Source: Arthrobacter sp. RIT-PI-e (GTDB lineage: Bacteria > Actinomycetota > Actinomycetes > Actinomycetales > Micrococcaceae). From it: DNA of 41,344 nt. The notes below the pieces were generated by a model. It did not search any database, was not told the origin of the DNA, and saw nothing but the letters and a program-made list of their open reading frames with translations. Every line of letters begins with the position of its first letter. The stretch's first letter is position 1. Shown one piece after another: positions 27,875 to 35,845 of the stretch. Both the position numbers and the translations under genes were made by a program. The stretch is from positions 1 to 41,344 of the forward strand of contig NZ_LGIU01000062.1 of NCBI RefSeq assembly GCF_001187915.1, read 5' to 3'.

Positions 27875-28594
27875 ATGACCACGCGTCCCGTCGGGGCCCC
27901 CCTCACCGGCCGGAGCCTCGCCAAGGCCACCCGGCGCGCCATCCTGCTCGACGCCGCGGCCCAGCTGTTCGCGGAGCGCGGCTACAACGGGGTGTCGATC
28001 GAGGACCTCGGCGCCGCGGCAGGGGTGAGCGGGCCGGCCGTCTACCGGCACTTCCCGGGCAAGCCCTCCGTCCTCGCGGCACTGCTCACGGGTGTGAGCG
28101 AGGAACTGCTCGACGGCGGCAGGGCGGTGGTGGAGCACGCCGCCACCGCGGAGGCGGCACTGCGGGCACTGATCGCTTTCCACGTGGAGTTCGCCCTGCA
28201 CAACGCGAACGTGATCCGGGTCCACGACCGGGACCTCGGCGCCCTGCCCGCCGCCGACGGCCGCATCGTGCGCTCCCTGCAGCGCACCTACGTGCAGCTC
28301 TGGGTGGACCAGCTCGCACGCCACCTGCCGCAGGCCGACCGGGCGCTGCTCCTCGGACGCGTCCACGCCGTCCTCGGGCTCATCAACTCCACCCCGCACA
28401 CCACGCCCCGCGGACACCGGACCCCGGAGGCCCGCGGCGTGGGTGAGCTGCTGCAGGGGATGGCCTGGGCGGCCCTCGTGGTCGCCGACCCGGTCCGCCC
28501 GACGGGGTCGTCCGGCGGTGCGTCCGGCCCACCGAGTACGCTGAACTCTCGAGAAGTACCGGCCGAGCTCGCCGCCCGGCCGTCCGCCGACTGA
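27875..28594 (+). CDS. TetR-family regulator of the leucine operon
   Basis: This 239-residue protein has a TetR HTH in residues 15-65 (AILLDAAAQLFAERGYNG, then AAAGVSGPAVYRHFPGKPSV) and an all-helical ligand domain. A Gly/Ser-rich tail follows. The ATG at 27875 has GAGGAGGAC 5 nt upstream. It is divergent from accD1 with two 18-bp palindromes between them, so it most likely represses both itself and the accD1-accA1-dehydrogenase-maoC-citE operon. In mycobacteria a TetR repressor (BkaR) controls the equivalent gene set, and this protein may be its counterpart. An acyl-CoA is the probable inducer, by analogy. Confidence 0.87.
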   Translation: MTTRPVGAPLTGRSLAKATRRAILLDAAAQLFAERGYNGVSIEDLGAAAGVSGPAVYRHFPGKPSVLAALLTGVSEELLDGGRAVVEHAATAEAALRALIAFHVEFALHNANVIRVHDRDLGALPAADGRIVRSLQRTYVQLWVDQLARHLPQADRALLLGRVHAVLGLINSTPHTTPRGHRTPEARGVGELLQGMAWAALVVADPVRPTGSSGGASGPPSTLNSREVPAELAARPSAD

Positions 28595-28604
28595 AAGTAC
28601 CGCC

Positions 28605-29072
28605 GTGATCACGCTACGTCCCGTTGAAGCCACCGATGTCGACGAGTTCTTCTCGCACCAGCTGGATCCCGGGGCGAACCACATGGCGGCCTTCGGCGCC
28701 AAGAATCCCGCCGACCGCGCCGTATTCGACCACCACTGGCAGGAGATCCTGAACGACACCCGGATCACCGTGCGCACCATCCTCTCCGACGGCGACGTGG
28801 TGGGCAGCATCCTCGCCTACCACCACGGCGAGGTCCCCGAGATCAGCTACTGGATCGACCGCCCCCGGTGGGGCCAGGGCATCCCCCCGGCCGCCGTGGG
28901 ACAGTTCCTCGGCGAGGTGACGGCACGTCCGCTGCGGGCACGCGCCGTCGCCGACAACACGAGTTCCATCCGGATCCTCGAACGCTGGGGCTTCCGGCAC
29001 ATCGGCGAGGAGCAGGGCTTCTCACCCGCCCGTGGCGCGGTGGTGAAGGAACTCGTGCTCGAGCTGTCCTAG
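28605..29072 (+). CDS. GNAT-family N-acetyltransferase
   Basis: This 155-residue protein of the RimJ/RimL-like GNAT type starts with MITLRPVEATDVDEFF. The acetyl-CoA-binding part is SYWIDRPRWGQGIPPAAVGQ, followed by RAVADNTSSIRILERWGFRHIG. The GTG at 28605 with GAAAG upstream lies 10 nt after the TetR stop, so it is probably co-transcribed with the regulator. The acceptor is unknown. Its position between the two branched-chain operons suggests a role in the same condition, but no pathway step requires it. A palindromic stretch near 29104-29116 lies in the gap to the convergent bkdC. Confidence 0.85.
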   Translation: MITLRPVEATDVDEFFSHQLDPGANHMAAFGAKNPADRAVFDHHWQEILNDTRITVRTILSDGDVVGSILAYHHGEVPEISYWIDRPRWGQGIPPAAVGQFLGEVTARPLRARAVADNTSSIRILERWGFRHIGEEQGFSPARGAVVKELVLELS

Positions 29073-29135
29073 CCCGACCGGCCCGGGGCAGGGCTCCTTC
29101 CACCACGGAACCGTTCCGGGCGGTGTCCGGACTGC

Positions 29136-30698
29136 TCAGACCATCGCGAGGACCATGGCCGGCCTGCTGAGGATCGTCCCGACGTCGGCGAGGAAGTGCG
29201 AGCCCTGCTCACCGTCCACGAGCCGGTGGTCGAAGGACAGGCTGAGGGTGAGCACGGAGCGCAGGGCGACGGCGTCCCGGTACTCCCAGGGCATGCGCCG
29301 AACCGCCCCCACGGCCAGGATCGCGGCCTCACCCGGGGTCAGGATCGGTGTCCCGGCGTCGATCCCGAACACCCCGATGTTGGTGATCGAGAGGGTCCCG
29401 CCGGCGAGCGCGGCGGGCGTGGTCCGTCCGGAGCGCGCCGTCTCGGTCAGGGCGGCGAGCGCCCGGGCGAGCTCCAGGAGCGTCAGCCGTTCGGCCCCCT
29501 TGATGTTCGGCACCACCAGCCCCCGCGGGGTGGCGGCCGCGATGCCCAGGTTGACGCCCGCGTACTGCACGATCTCCTGGGCTCGTTCGTCCCAGGAGGA
29601 GTTCAGCGAGGGGTTCCGGGCGGCGGCGATGCACACCGCCTTGGCGACCACGCTCAGCATCGTGATGCGGGTCCCCGTGGAGGCGGGGTTCCTGCGCACC
29701 TCCTCCAGCAGCTCCAGGGTGGGGGTGACGTCGATGGTGAGGAACTCCGTGGCGTGCGGCGCGGTGAAGGCACTGGACACCATCGCGGCGGCGGTGAGCT
29801 TGCGGATCCCGCGGATGGGCAGCCGGGCCTCGCCGGGCGGGGTCGCGCGGCCGGCCGGCGCCTCCCGCGGGGTTCCCGGCCCCGCCGGGTCCACGTGCCG
29901 CGGGCCGTCCGCCTCCCGCGGCGTCGGTGGCTGCGTGAGTGCGGCGAGGACGTCCTCGCGCGTGATCAGTGCGCCCGGCCCGCTGCCGGTCAGGGTGTCG
30001 AGGGCGATCCCGAGGTCGCGGGCGAGTTTCCGCACCGGTGGGGTGGAGCGCGGCCGCTCCGCGGGGTGCGGCACCGCGGAGCCGGTGACGGGCGGCGCGG
30101 GAGGTCCCGCCGCGGGCGGCACGTCCGGCGTGGGCCGCGCTCGGGGCCCGGAGAGCGGCGCCCGCCGTTCCGCGAGGGGAGGTCCCTCGGGTTCCGGGAG
30201 CTGCGGCGCGGACCCGGGACACGCTCGGCCGACGCTCCGGCTCCGGCGTCGGGGGCGGCCCTCCTGCTCCGGGGTGGCCCCGTAGCCCACCAGGGTCGGT
30301 TCGCGCCGCCGGGGTGCTCCTCCGGCGTCGGGGGTCCCGGGTTCTCCCCCGGCCACCGCCGTCGGTCCCTGCGGCGCACCGGGTGACGCTCCGGGCACCG
30401 GGAGGGTGAAGGAGATGATGGGCGTGCCGACCTCCACCACGGTCCCCGCGCCCTCGAGCAACCGCAGCACCACCCCGGCGCAGGGCGACGGGAGTTCCAC
30501 CACCGCTTTGGCCGTCTCGACGTCGGCGATGACCTGGTTCAGTTCCACCACCTCCCCCTCGGCCACGTGCCACCGCAGGATCTCCGACTCGGTGAGGCCC
30601 TCACCGAGGTCCGGGAGACGGAACTCGCGTACGCGCCCCGACGCTGCGGGGTCGCCGGGCGCCTCGTCGGTGGTGTGCGGGTCGGCGGGCATGGTCAT
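29136..30698 (-). CDS. bkdC: branched-chain 2-oxoacid dehydrogenase E2 (dihydrolipoyl acyltransferase)
   Basis: This 520-residue E2 has one lipoyl domain (about 22-100) with the lipoylated Lys64 in DVETAKAVVELPSP. A long Pro/Arg/Gly-rich linker of about 140 residues follows. The E1/E3-binding domain (VRKLARDLGIALDTLTGSG, ITREDVLAAL) comes next, then a catalytic domain ending with the His/Asp motif SFDHRLVDGEQ. It transfers acyl groups to CoA. A single lipoyl domain and neighbouring E1 genes fit the Bkd complex; M. tuberculosis Rv2495c is the likely counterpart. The ATG overlaps the E1beta stop (ATGA) and has GGAGGAG upstream. No E3 gene is present, so a shared Lpd must serve it. Confidence 0.93.
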   Translation of the reverse strand: MTMPADPHTTDEAPGDPAASGRVREFRLPDLGEGLTESEILRWHVAEGEVVELNQVIADVETAKAVVELPSPCAGVVLRLLEGAGTVVEVGTPIISFTLPVPGASPGAPQGPTAVAGGEPGTPDAGGAPRRREPTLVGYGATPEQEGRPRRRSRSVGRACPGSAPQLPEPEGPPLAERRAPLSGPRARPTPDVPPAAGPPAPPVTGSAVPHPAERPRSTPPVRKLARDLGIALDTLTGSGPGALITREDVLAALTQPPTPREADGPRHVDPAGPGTPREAPAGRATPPGEARLPIRGIRKLTAAAMVSSAFTAPHATEFLTIDVTPTLELLEEVRRNPASTGTRITMLSVVAKAVCIAAARNPSLNSSWDERAQEIVQYAGVNLGIAAATPRGLVVPNIKGAERLTLLELARALAALTETARSGRTTPAALAGGTLSITNIGVFGIDAGTPILTPGEAAILAVGAVRRMPWEYRDAVALRSVLTLSLSFDHRLVDGEQGSHFLADVGTILSRPAMVLAMV

Positions 30699-31714
30699 CG
30701 TGCTCCTCCGGGGGTCGCACCGGTCAGTGAGTTCGGTCGGCGCAGCGCCCGGTCCACGCCGTCCAGGATGCGGTCCAGATCCGGCAGGTGGTGGGACTCG
30801 AGCTTGGAGCAGGGGTACGGGATGTCGAAGCCGGTCACCCGTACCGGGGCGTGCTCGAGGTGCTCGAAGCACCGCTCGGTGATGCCGGCGGCGAGCTCCG
30901 CGCCGAGCCCCCCGGACTGCGCGGCCTCGTGCGTGATCACCAGCCTGCCGGTCTTCCGCACCGAGGCCTCCACCGTGCCGTAGTCGATCGGCGCGAGGGA
31001 GCGCAGGTCGATCACCTCGATCGAGATGCCGTCGTCGGAGGCCGCGAGCGCAGCATCGCGCGCCGTCGTCACGAGCGGTCCGTAGGTGACGAGCGTGACG
31101 TCGGTACCCTCCGTCACCACCCGGGCCGCACCGAGGTCCGGCGTCCCCGTGCCCACACTCTCGTCCACCTCGCCCTTGACGTGGTAGCGGCGCTTGGGTT
31201 CGAAGTAGAGCACGGGATCATCGCAGGCGATGGCCTGCCGGATCATGGTGTACGCATCCTGCGGGGTGGACGGGCTGACCACGCGCAGACCCGAGGTGTG
31301 CGTGAAGTACGCCTCCGGGGACTCGGAGTGGTGCTCGGGGGAGCCGATGCCGCCTCCGAACGGGACCCGGACGGTGATCGGCATCCTCACCGCTCCCTGC
31401 GTGCGGTAGTGCAGCTTGGCCACCTGGCAGACGATCTGGTCGAACGCCGGGTAGATGAAGCCGTCGAACTGGATCTCCACCACCGGCCGGTACCCCCGGT
31501 AGGCCAGGCCCACGGCCGTGCCCATGATGCCGGCCTCGGCGAGGGGGCTGTCCAGCACGCGGTGCGACCCGAAGTCCTTCTGCAGCCCGTCCGTGATGCG
31601 GAAGACCCCGCCGAGCTGCCCGATGTCCTCCCCCATGAGCACCACCTTCGGGTCCTCGTCCAGGGCGCGGCGGAGGCCCGCGGTGATCGCACGGCCGAAG
31701 GTGGTGACGGACAT
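30695..31714 (-). CDS. bkdB: branched-chain 2-oxoacid dehydrogenase E1 beta
   Basis: This 339-residue E1 beta subunit has MSVTTFGRAITAGLRRAL, VVLMGEDIGQLGGVFRITDG, DSPLAEAGIMGTAVGLAYRG and QFDGFIYPAFDQIV. The transketolase C-terminal domain follows with IEVIDLRSLAPIDYGTVEAS and THEAAQSGGLGAELAAGI. With E1 alpha it forms the thiamine diphosphate-dependent decarboxylase acting on 2-oxoisocaproate and related acids. The ATG at 31714 overlaps the E1 alpha stop by one base (TGATG), a coupled arrangement that would keep the subunits equal. The chain ends with a short basic tail overlapping bkdC. Confidence 0.94.
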   Translation of the reverse strand: MSVTTFGRAITAGLRRALDEDPKVVLMGEDIGQLGGVFRITDGLQKDFGSHRVLDSPLAEAGIMGTAVGLAYRGYRPVVEIQFDGFIYPAFDQIVCQVAKLHYRTQGAVRMPITVRVPFGGGIGSPEHHSESPEAYFTHTSGLRVVSPSTPQDAYTMIRQAIACDDPVLYFEPKRRYHVKGEVDESVGTGTPDLGAARVVTEGTDVTLVTYGPLVTTARDAALAASDDGISIEVIDLRSLAPIDYGTVEASVRKTGRLVITHEAAQSGGLGAELAAGITERCFEHLEHAPVRVTGFDIPYPCSKLESHHLPDLDRILDGVDRALRRPNSLTGATPGGAR

Positions 31715-32880
31715 CAGCGGGGTCCTTCCGCGGAGGTGGCGCCGAACAGGGCGAGGTAGCGCTCGTAGTGGTCCTGCTGGCGCTCCAGCCACGAGTTCGG
31801 TTCGCTGTAGACGTGCTCGAACAGGGCCGACGGCGCGGGTTCGGGCATGGAGATGCAGGCTTCCCGCAGCTCGGCGGCGACGGCGTCGGCCCGGGACCTC
31901 ACGGCGTCCGCGTACTCGGCCGGGAGGAGGCCGAGGGAGTCCAGGTGCGCCGCCAGCCGCGCCAGCGGGTCCCGGGCGGCCCAGTGCTCCAGCTCGTGGG
32001 CCTCCCGGTAGCGCGTGGGGTCGTCCGCGGTGGTGTGGGGGCCCATCCGGTACGTGACGGCCTCGATGTAGGTGGGGCCGCCGCCCGAGCGCGCCCTGGC
32101 CAGTGCTTCACGGGTGACGGCGAGGCAGGCCAGGACGTCGTTGCCGTCCACCCGCACCGAGGGGATCCCGAAGCCGGGGGCGCGGCGAGCGATCGGCACC
32201 CGGGCCTGGAGACCCACGGGTTCGGAAATGGCCCAGTGGTTGTTCTGGCAGAAGAAGACCACCGGCGCCTGGTAGCTGGCGGCGAAGACCATGGCCTCGT
32301 TCACATCCCCCTGGGTGGTGGCGCCGTCCCCGAAGTAGGCCACCGCCACGGAGTCCGCGCCGTCCGCGGTGATCCCCATCGCGTACCCCGTGGCGTGCAG
32401 GGCCTGGGCGCCGATGATGATCTGGGGTGTGGCCATGTTCACCGTGTAGGGGTCCCACCCCGAGGAGGCGCTCCCCCGCCACACCCGCAGGAGGTCGGCG
32501 AGCCCCACGCCACGGCAGTAGGCCACCGCGTTCTCCCGGTAGCTCGAGAACACGAAGTCGTCCGGCCGCAGGGCCCGCCCCGAGCCGATCTGCGCGGCCT
32601 CCTGACCCAGGAGCGGGGGCCACAGGGCCAGCTCGCCCTGCCGCTGCAGTGCGGTGGCCTCGGCGTCGATCCGCCGTACCACCACCAGGTCCTCGTAGAG
32701 CCGCTGCAGGGCGGCGCCGTCCACGTCCGCCACGAGGGGGTCGTAGGACGCGTGCGGATGACGCACGCCGTCCGGGTCCACCAGGTGCACGGGCACATCC
32801 GCGTCGGGGTGCGCCGGTCCGGGGAACACGGTGGCACCAGCTGTCGTCCTGGAGCCGGACACGGCACCGTCAGAGGACAT
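31714..32880 (-). CDS. bkdA: branched-chain 2-oxoacid dehydrogenase E1 alpha
   Basis: This 388-residue E1 alpha subunit has the thiamine diphosphate motif from GDG (184-186, in AYFGDGATTQGDVNEA) to NN (213-214, in FFCQNNHWAISEP). LWPPLLGQEAAQIGSGRAL and TYRMGPHTTADDPTRYR are also typical. The last of these contains the phosphorylation-loop region of mitochondrial homologues, where no kinase control is expected in bacteria. It starts the bkdABC operon. A 187-bp gap to a divergent Lrp/AsnC gene carries a clear promoter (TTGTGC, 17 nt, TAGGGT) giving a leader of about 85 nt with a hairpin. The N-terminal 30 residues are extra compared with most homologues. Confidence 0.94.
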   Translation of the reverse strand: MSSDGAVSGSRTTAGATVFPGPAHPDADVPVHLVDPDGVRHPHASYDPLVADVDGAALQRLYEDLVVVRRIDAEATALQRQGELALWPPLLGQEAAQIGSGRALRPDDFVFSSYRENAVAYCRGVGLADLLRVWRGSASSGWDPYTVNMATPQIIIGAQALHATGYAMGITADGADSVAVAYFGDGATTQGDVNEAMVFAASYQAPVVFFCQNNHWAISEPVGLQARVPIARRAPGFGIPSVRVDGNDVLACLAVTREALARARSGGGPTYIEAVTYRMGPHTTADDPTRYREAHELEHWAARDPLARLAAHLDSLGLLPAEYADAVRSRADAVAAELREACISMPEPAPSALFEHVYSEPNSWLERQQDHYERYLALFGATSAEGPR

Positions 32881-32900
32881 TCCACACGACCTTCACCTTC

Positions 32901-32917
32901 GCAGGAGAACCTCCTGC
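32901..32917 (-). repeat. hairpin in the bkdA leader
   Basis: GCAGGAG and CTCCTGC with a 3-nt loop form a perfect 7-bp stem about 20 nt upstream of the bkdA ATG. It would sequester a GGAGG-like sequence in the mRNA leader. Confidence 0.5.
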
Positions 32918-32967
32918 CCGCCGTTCCCGGCGGCCAGGAGGCCCCGGGCGCCGTTGCCCGGAATGTC

Positions 32968-32983
32968 TGTGACCCTACTCACA
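32968..32983. promoter_or_regulatory. consensus CRP/GlxR-type box in the bkdA-lrp gap
   Basis: TGTGACCCTACTCACA fits the CRP-family consensus TGTGA-N6-TCACA exactly, and symmetry extends to CTGTGA/TCACAG. It overlaps the candidate bkd -10 hexamer, a position expected to repress bkd. It lies 85 bp upstream of the Lrp-type gene, where it could activate. Confidence 0.7.
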
Positions 32984-33000
32984 GGGCGCATGGAGCACAA
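32972..33000 (-). promoter_or_regulatory. candidate bkdABC promoter
   Basis: On the minus strand TTGTGC (32995-33000) and TAGGGT (32972-32977) are 17 nt apart. The -10 lies inside the CRP-type box, and the -35 begins in a CTGTTG half-site that is mirrored by another at 33030-33035. Confidence 0.5.
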
Positions 33001-33053
33001 CAGAACGGCCTGGGACGGTGCAGGATGCACTGTTGCGGGGTGGGGAGGGCTGT

Positions 33054-33059
33054 TAGCGT
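33054..33059 (+). promoter_or_regulatory. candidate -10 (TAGCGT) of the Lrp-type gene
   Basis: TAGCGT fits TANNNT and ends 8 nt before the ATG at 33068, with TTGCGG 15 nt further upstream. There is no Shine-Dalgarno at usual distance, so the message is probably leaderless. Confidence 0.4.
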
Positions 33060-33067
33060 TTCGCAGT

Positions 33068-33547
33068 ATGCATATGGTGGACACCACCGACACCAGACTC
33101 CTGCGGGCCATCGCGCAGGATCCGCGCCGCACCGTCGTCGCCCTCGCGCAGAAGCTCGGACTGTCCCGCAACACCGTCCAGGCGAGGATGTCCCGGCTCG
33201 AGCGCAAGGGCGTGTTCCTGTCCTTCGAGCGGCGCATCAGCACGGCCGCCCTGGGCTACCCGCTGACCGCCTTCATCCACGTGCACGTGCAGCAGCAGAA
33301 GCTCGCGGACATCACCCGCAGCATCGCCGCCGTGCCCGAGGTGGTGGAGGCCGTGGGTCTGAGCGGTCAGGCCGACATCCTGGTCCGGGTGGTGGCCGTC
33401 GACGCCGAGGACCTCTTCAGGGTCAACGGGACGATCCTCGCGTGCGAGGGTGTGGAGCGGTGCGACACCTCCCTGGTGATGAGTGAGCTGGTCCCCTTCC
33501 GGGTGGATCCGCTCCTGGCCCGCGGCCCCCGGACACCTGAGGCCTGA
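33068..33547 (+). CDS. Lrp/AsnC-family regulator, BkdR-like by position
   Basis: This 159-residue protein has an N-terminal HTH (TTDTRLLRAIAQDPRRTVV, then LAQKLGLSRNTVQARMSRLE) and a C-terminal RAM/AsnC ligand domain with AFIHVHVQQQ and VGLSGQADILVRVVA. Lrp-type proteins form octamers or dimers that bind amino acids. Divergence from bkdABC resembles Pseudomonas bkdR, an Lrp-type activator of bkd, so branched-chain amino acid control of bkd is inferred. A strong bidirectional hairpin follows the stop. ATG 33068, ATG 33074 and GTG 33077 are all possible starts; the first fits the leaderless geometry. Confidence 0.88.
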   Translation: MHMVDTTDTRLLRAIAQDPRRTVVALAQKLGLSRNTVQARMSRLERKGVFLSFERRISTAALGYPLTAFIHVHVQQQKLADITRSIAAVPEVVEAVGLSGQADILVRVVAVDAEDLFRVNGTILACEGVERCDTSLVMSELVPFRVDPLLARGPRTPEA

Positions 33548-33592
33548 CACGACGGCGGCCGCCCTCCCGTGCGGAGGACGGCCGTCGTCGTG
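33548..33592. terminator. bidirectional terminator between Lrp-type gene and symporter
   Basis: Arms of 20 nt (33548-33567 and 33573-33592) pair at 18 of 20 positions around a 5-nt loop, directly after the Lrp-type stop and between convergent genes. This is the strongest hairpin of the right half of the window. Confidence 0.75.
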
Positions 33593-33626
33593 ATCGATGG
33601 GGTGGATCGTGCGGGGGTGCGCCGGA

Positions 33627-35264
33627 TCAGTGGTCGGTGGCCTTCTCGGCCCCGACGCCGGTGAGCGAGCGCACCTCCATCTCGGCCTGCTTCATCGGGT
33701 CCTCCGTGGTCCTCGAGAGCACGGTGCCCAGCCAGCCGAGGAAGAACGCCAGCGGGATCGAGACGATCCCCGGGTTGCTGAGCGGGAACACCGAGAAGTC
33801 GGCGCCCTGGATCATGGACCGCTCACTGCCGGAGACCACCGGCGAGAGCGCGATCAGCAGGATCGCGGAACCGAGCCCCCCGTACATGCTCCAGACGGCA
33901 CCCTGCGTGTTGAAGCGCTTCCAGAACAGCGAGTAGAGGATGGTGGGCAGGTTCGCGCTGGCGGCCACCGCGAAGGCGAGCGCCACGAGGAACGCCACGT
34001 TCTGGCCCTGGGCGCCGATGCCGCCGGCGATCGAGAGCAGCCCGATCACGATCACGGTGCGGCGTGCCACCTTAACCTCCCCGTCGGGGTTGACCTTGCC
34101 CTTGCGGATCACGCTCGCGTAGATGTCGTGCGCGAAGGAGGCCGCCGCCGTGATGGTGAGGCCCGCGACCACCGCGAGGATCGTCGCGAAGGCCACCGCG
34201 GAGATCAGGCCGAGGAGGATCGAGCCACCGAGCTCGAACGCGAGCAGCGGGGCCGCCGAGTTCACGCCGCCCGGGGCGGCGAGGATGCGCTCGGAGCCGA
34301 TCAGCGCGCTGGCACCGTAGCCCAGCACCAGCGTGAAGAGGTAGAACGCGCCGATCAGCCAGATGGCCCAGACCACGGAGCGGCGGGCCTCCTTCGCCGT
34401 GGGCACGGTGTAGAAGCGCATGAGCACGTGCGGCAGGGCCGCGGTGCCGAGCACGAGCGCCAGGGCCAGGGAGAGGAAGTCCAGGCGCGTGACCGAGGTG
34501 AGCCCGTACTGCAGGCCCGGGCTGGTGATGGCGGCGTTGCCGGAGGTCTCGATCGCGGCGCCGAGCAGCGTGGAGAGGTTGAAGCCGTGGAGGGCCAGGA
34601 CCCACACGGTCATGATGAACGCCCCCGCGATGAGCAGGCACGCCTTGATGATCTGCACCCACGTGGTGCCCTTCATGCCGCCGATCAGCACGTACATGAT
34701 CATGAGCACGCCGACCACCGTGATGACGATCGACTGCCCCAGGCGGTCGTTGATGCCGAGCAGCAGCGACACGAGCCCGCCGGCGCCGGCCATCTGGGCG
34801 AGGAGGTAGAAGAAGCAGACGGCGAGGGTGGTGATGGCCGCCGCGATCCGCACGGGCCGCTGCTTCAGGCGGAAGGAGAGCACGTCCGCCATGGTGAACT
34901 TGCCCGTGTTGCGCAGCAGTTCGGCGACCAGCAGCAGCGCCACCAGCCAGGCCACCAGGAACCCGATGGAGTACAGGAAGCCGTCGTACCCGTTGATCGC
35001 GATGGCTCCCACGATGCCGAGGAACGACGCCGCCGAGAGGTAGTCACCGGCGATCGCCGTGCCGTTCTGACCGCCCGTGAACGAGCGACCCGCGGCGTAG
35101 TAGTCGGCTGCCGTCTTGTTGTTGCGGCTGGCCCGCAGCACCACCACGAGGGTGATGGCCACGAACACGCCGAAGATGGCCATGTTCAGCAGGGGCGAGC
35201 CGACGTTGGTGGTCTCGGCGGTCTGCAGCGGCACACGGAGCGCCGCACTGTGGACGGGGATCAT
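33627..35264 (-). CDS. actP: sodium:solute symporter, acetate/monocarboxylate type
   Basis: This 545-residue, 13-helix SSS-family transporter has TAADYYAAGRSFTGGQNGTAIAGDYLSAASFLG near the N-terminus and TTWVQIIKACLLI. ALPHVLMRFYTVPTAKEARR and SFAHDIYASVIRKG are also features of ActP/MctC acetate-pyruvate-propionate permeases. It is preceded by a DUF485 gene whose stop overlaps its ATG (ATGA), the universal partner of ActP. Uptake of acetate or other short monocarboxylates is likely. A CRP-type box lies upstream of the pair. The hairpin shared with the Lrp-type gene follows its stop. Confidence 0.9.
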   Translation of the reverse strand: MIPVHSAALRVPLQTAETTNVGSPLLNMAIFGVFVAITLVVVLRASRNNKTAADYYAAGRSFTGGQNGTAIAGDYLSAASFLGIVGAIAINGYDGFLYSIGFLVAWLVALLLVAELLRNTGKFTMADVLSFRLKQRPVRIAAAITTLAVCFFYLLAQMAGAGGLVSLLLGINDRLGQSIVITVVGVLMIMYVLIGGMKGTTWVQIIKACLLIAGAFIMTVWVLALHGFNLSTLLGAAIETSGNAAITSPGLQYGLTSVTRLDFLSLALALVLGTAALPHVLMRFYTVPTAKEARRSVVWAIWLIGAFYLFTLVLGYGASALIGSERILAAPGGVNSAAPLLAFELGGSILLGLISAVAFATILAVVAGLTITAAASFAHDIYASVIRKGKVNPDGEVKVARRTVIVIGLLSIAGGIGAQGQNVAFLVALAFAVAASANLPTILYSLFWKRFNTQGAVWSMYGGLGSAILLIALSPVVSGSERSMIQGADFSVFPLSNPGIVSIPLAFFLGWLGTVLSRTTEDPMKQAEMEVRSLTGVGAEKATDH

Positions 35265-35644
35265 TTCTTACCACCTGCGGGGTCGATGAACACGTCGGGG
35301 GCTGCTTCCTCGAGCTCGTGCCGGATGCTGCTCGCGATCGGGTCGAGACGCCGGTTGGCGTAGCTGACGTACCACATGGTGATCCCGAAGGTGCTCACGA
35401 ACTGCAGCAGCCCGAGGAGGATGCCGATGTTGATGTTGCCGAGCACCGGGGTGGCCATGAAGTCGTGGGCGTAGTCCGCCAGCAGGACGTACGCGAAGTA
35501 CCAGAGCAGGAAGAACACCGCCATGGGGAAGACGAAGCTGCGGTGGCGCTTGCGCAGTTCCTTGAACTGTTCGGTCTGCTGGACTTCGGTGAAGTCCACG
35601 GCAGCACCGGGGCCGGGATCCGGCTCCACTGGGTGCGAACCCAT
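35261..35644 (-). CDS. DUF485 membrane protein, partner of the symporter
   Basis: This 127-residue protein has the DUF485 core: SFVFPMAVFFLLWYFAYVLLA as first helix, LGLLQFVSTFGITMWYVSYA as second, and the polar ending ANRRLDPIASSIRHELEE. The ATG at 35644 has GGAGGA at good distance. DUF485 proteins are small two-helix inner-membrane proteins encoded immediately upstream of ActP-type symporters (YjcH in E. coli) and are thought to assist them. It is divergent from the histidine kinase gene across a 201-bp gap holding a CRP-type box. Confidence 0.9.
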   Translation of the reverse strand: MGSHPVEPDPGPGAAVDFTEVQQTEQFKELRKRHRSFVFPMAVFFLLWYFAYVLLADYAHDFMATPVLGNINIGILLGLLQFVSTFGITMWYVSYANRRLDPIASSIRHELEEAAPDVFIDPAGGKK

Positions 35645-35845
35645 CGTTCCTCCTTCGATCGGGACGTCCCTGACCTCGTGCGCGGCATCATCGCCGGGAC
35701 ACGGGACAGGCACGTCGATGTGACTCCCATCACTGTGCGTGACGCCCTCCGCCACCACCAGCGCGCCGTCACCGCGTATCGGCGAGCGCACCGCCCGGTG
35801 CGGTGAACGGTCACGCCTGGATCCCCGCGACGCTAGGGTGGTGCC
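35645..35845. promoter_or_regulatory. divergent regulatory gap between DUF485-symporter and kinase genes
   Basis: Contents read off directly: a CRP-type box at 35719-35734, a perfect palindrome (CGCACCG, 2 nt, CGGTGCG) at 35788-35803, and GTGA-N4-TCAC at 35804-35815. A -10-like TAGGGT at 35834-35839 ends 6 nt before the kinase ATG. The minus-strand promoter is not obvious. No gene is seen. Confidence 0.5.
35719..35734. promoter_or_regulatory. CRP/GlxR-type box upstream of DUF485-symporter
   Basis: TGTGACTCCCATCACT matches TGTGA-N6-TCACA at 9 of 10 defined positions. It lies 75 bp upstream of the DUF485 ATG, a fitting place for activation of the symporter genes. Confidence 0.6.
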
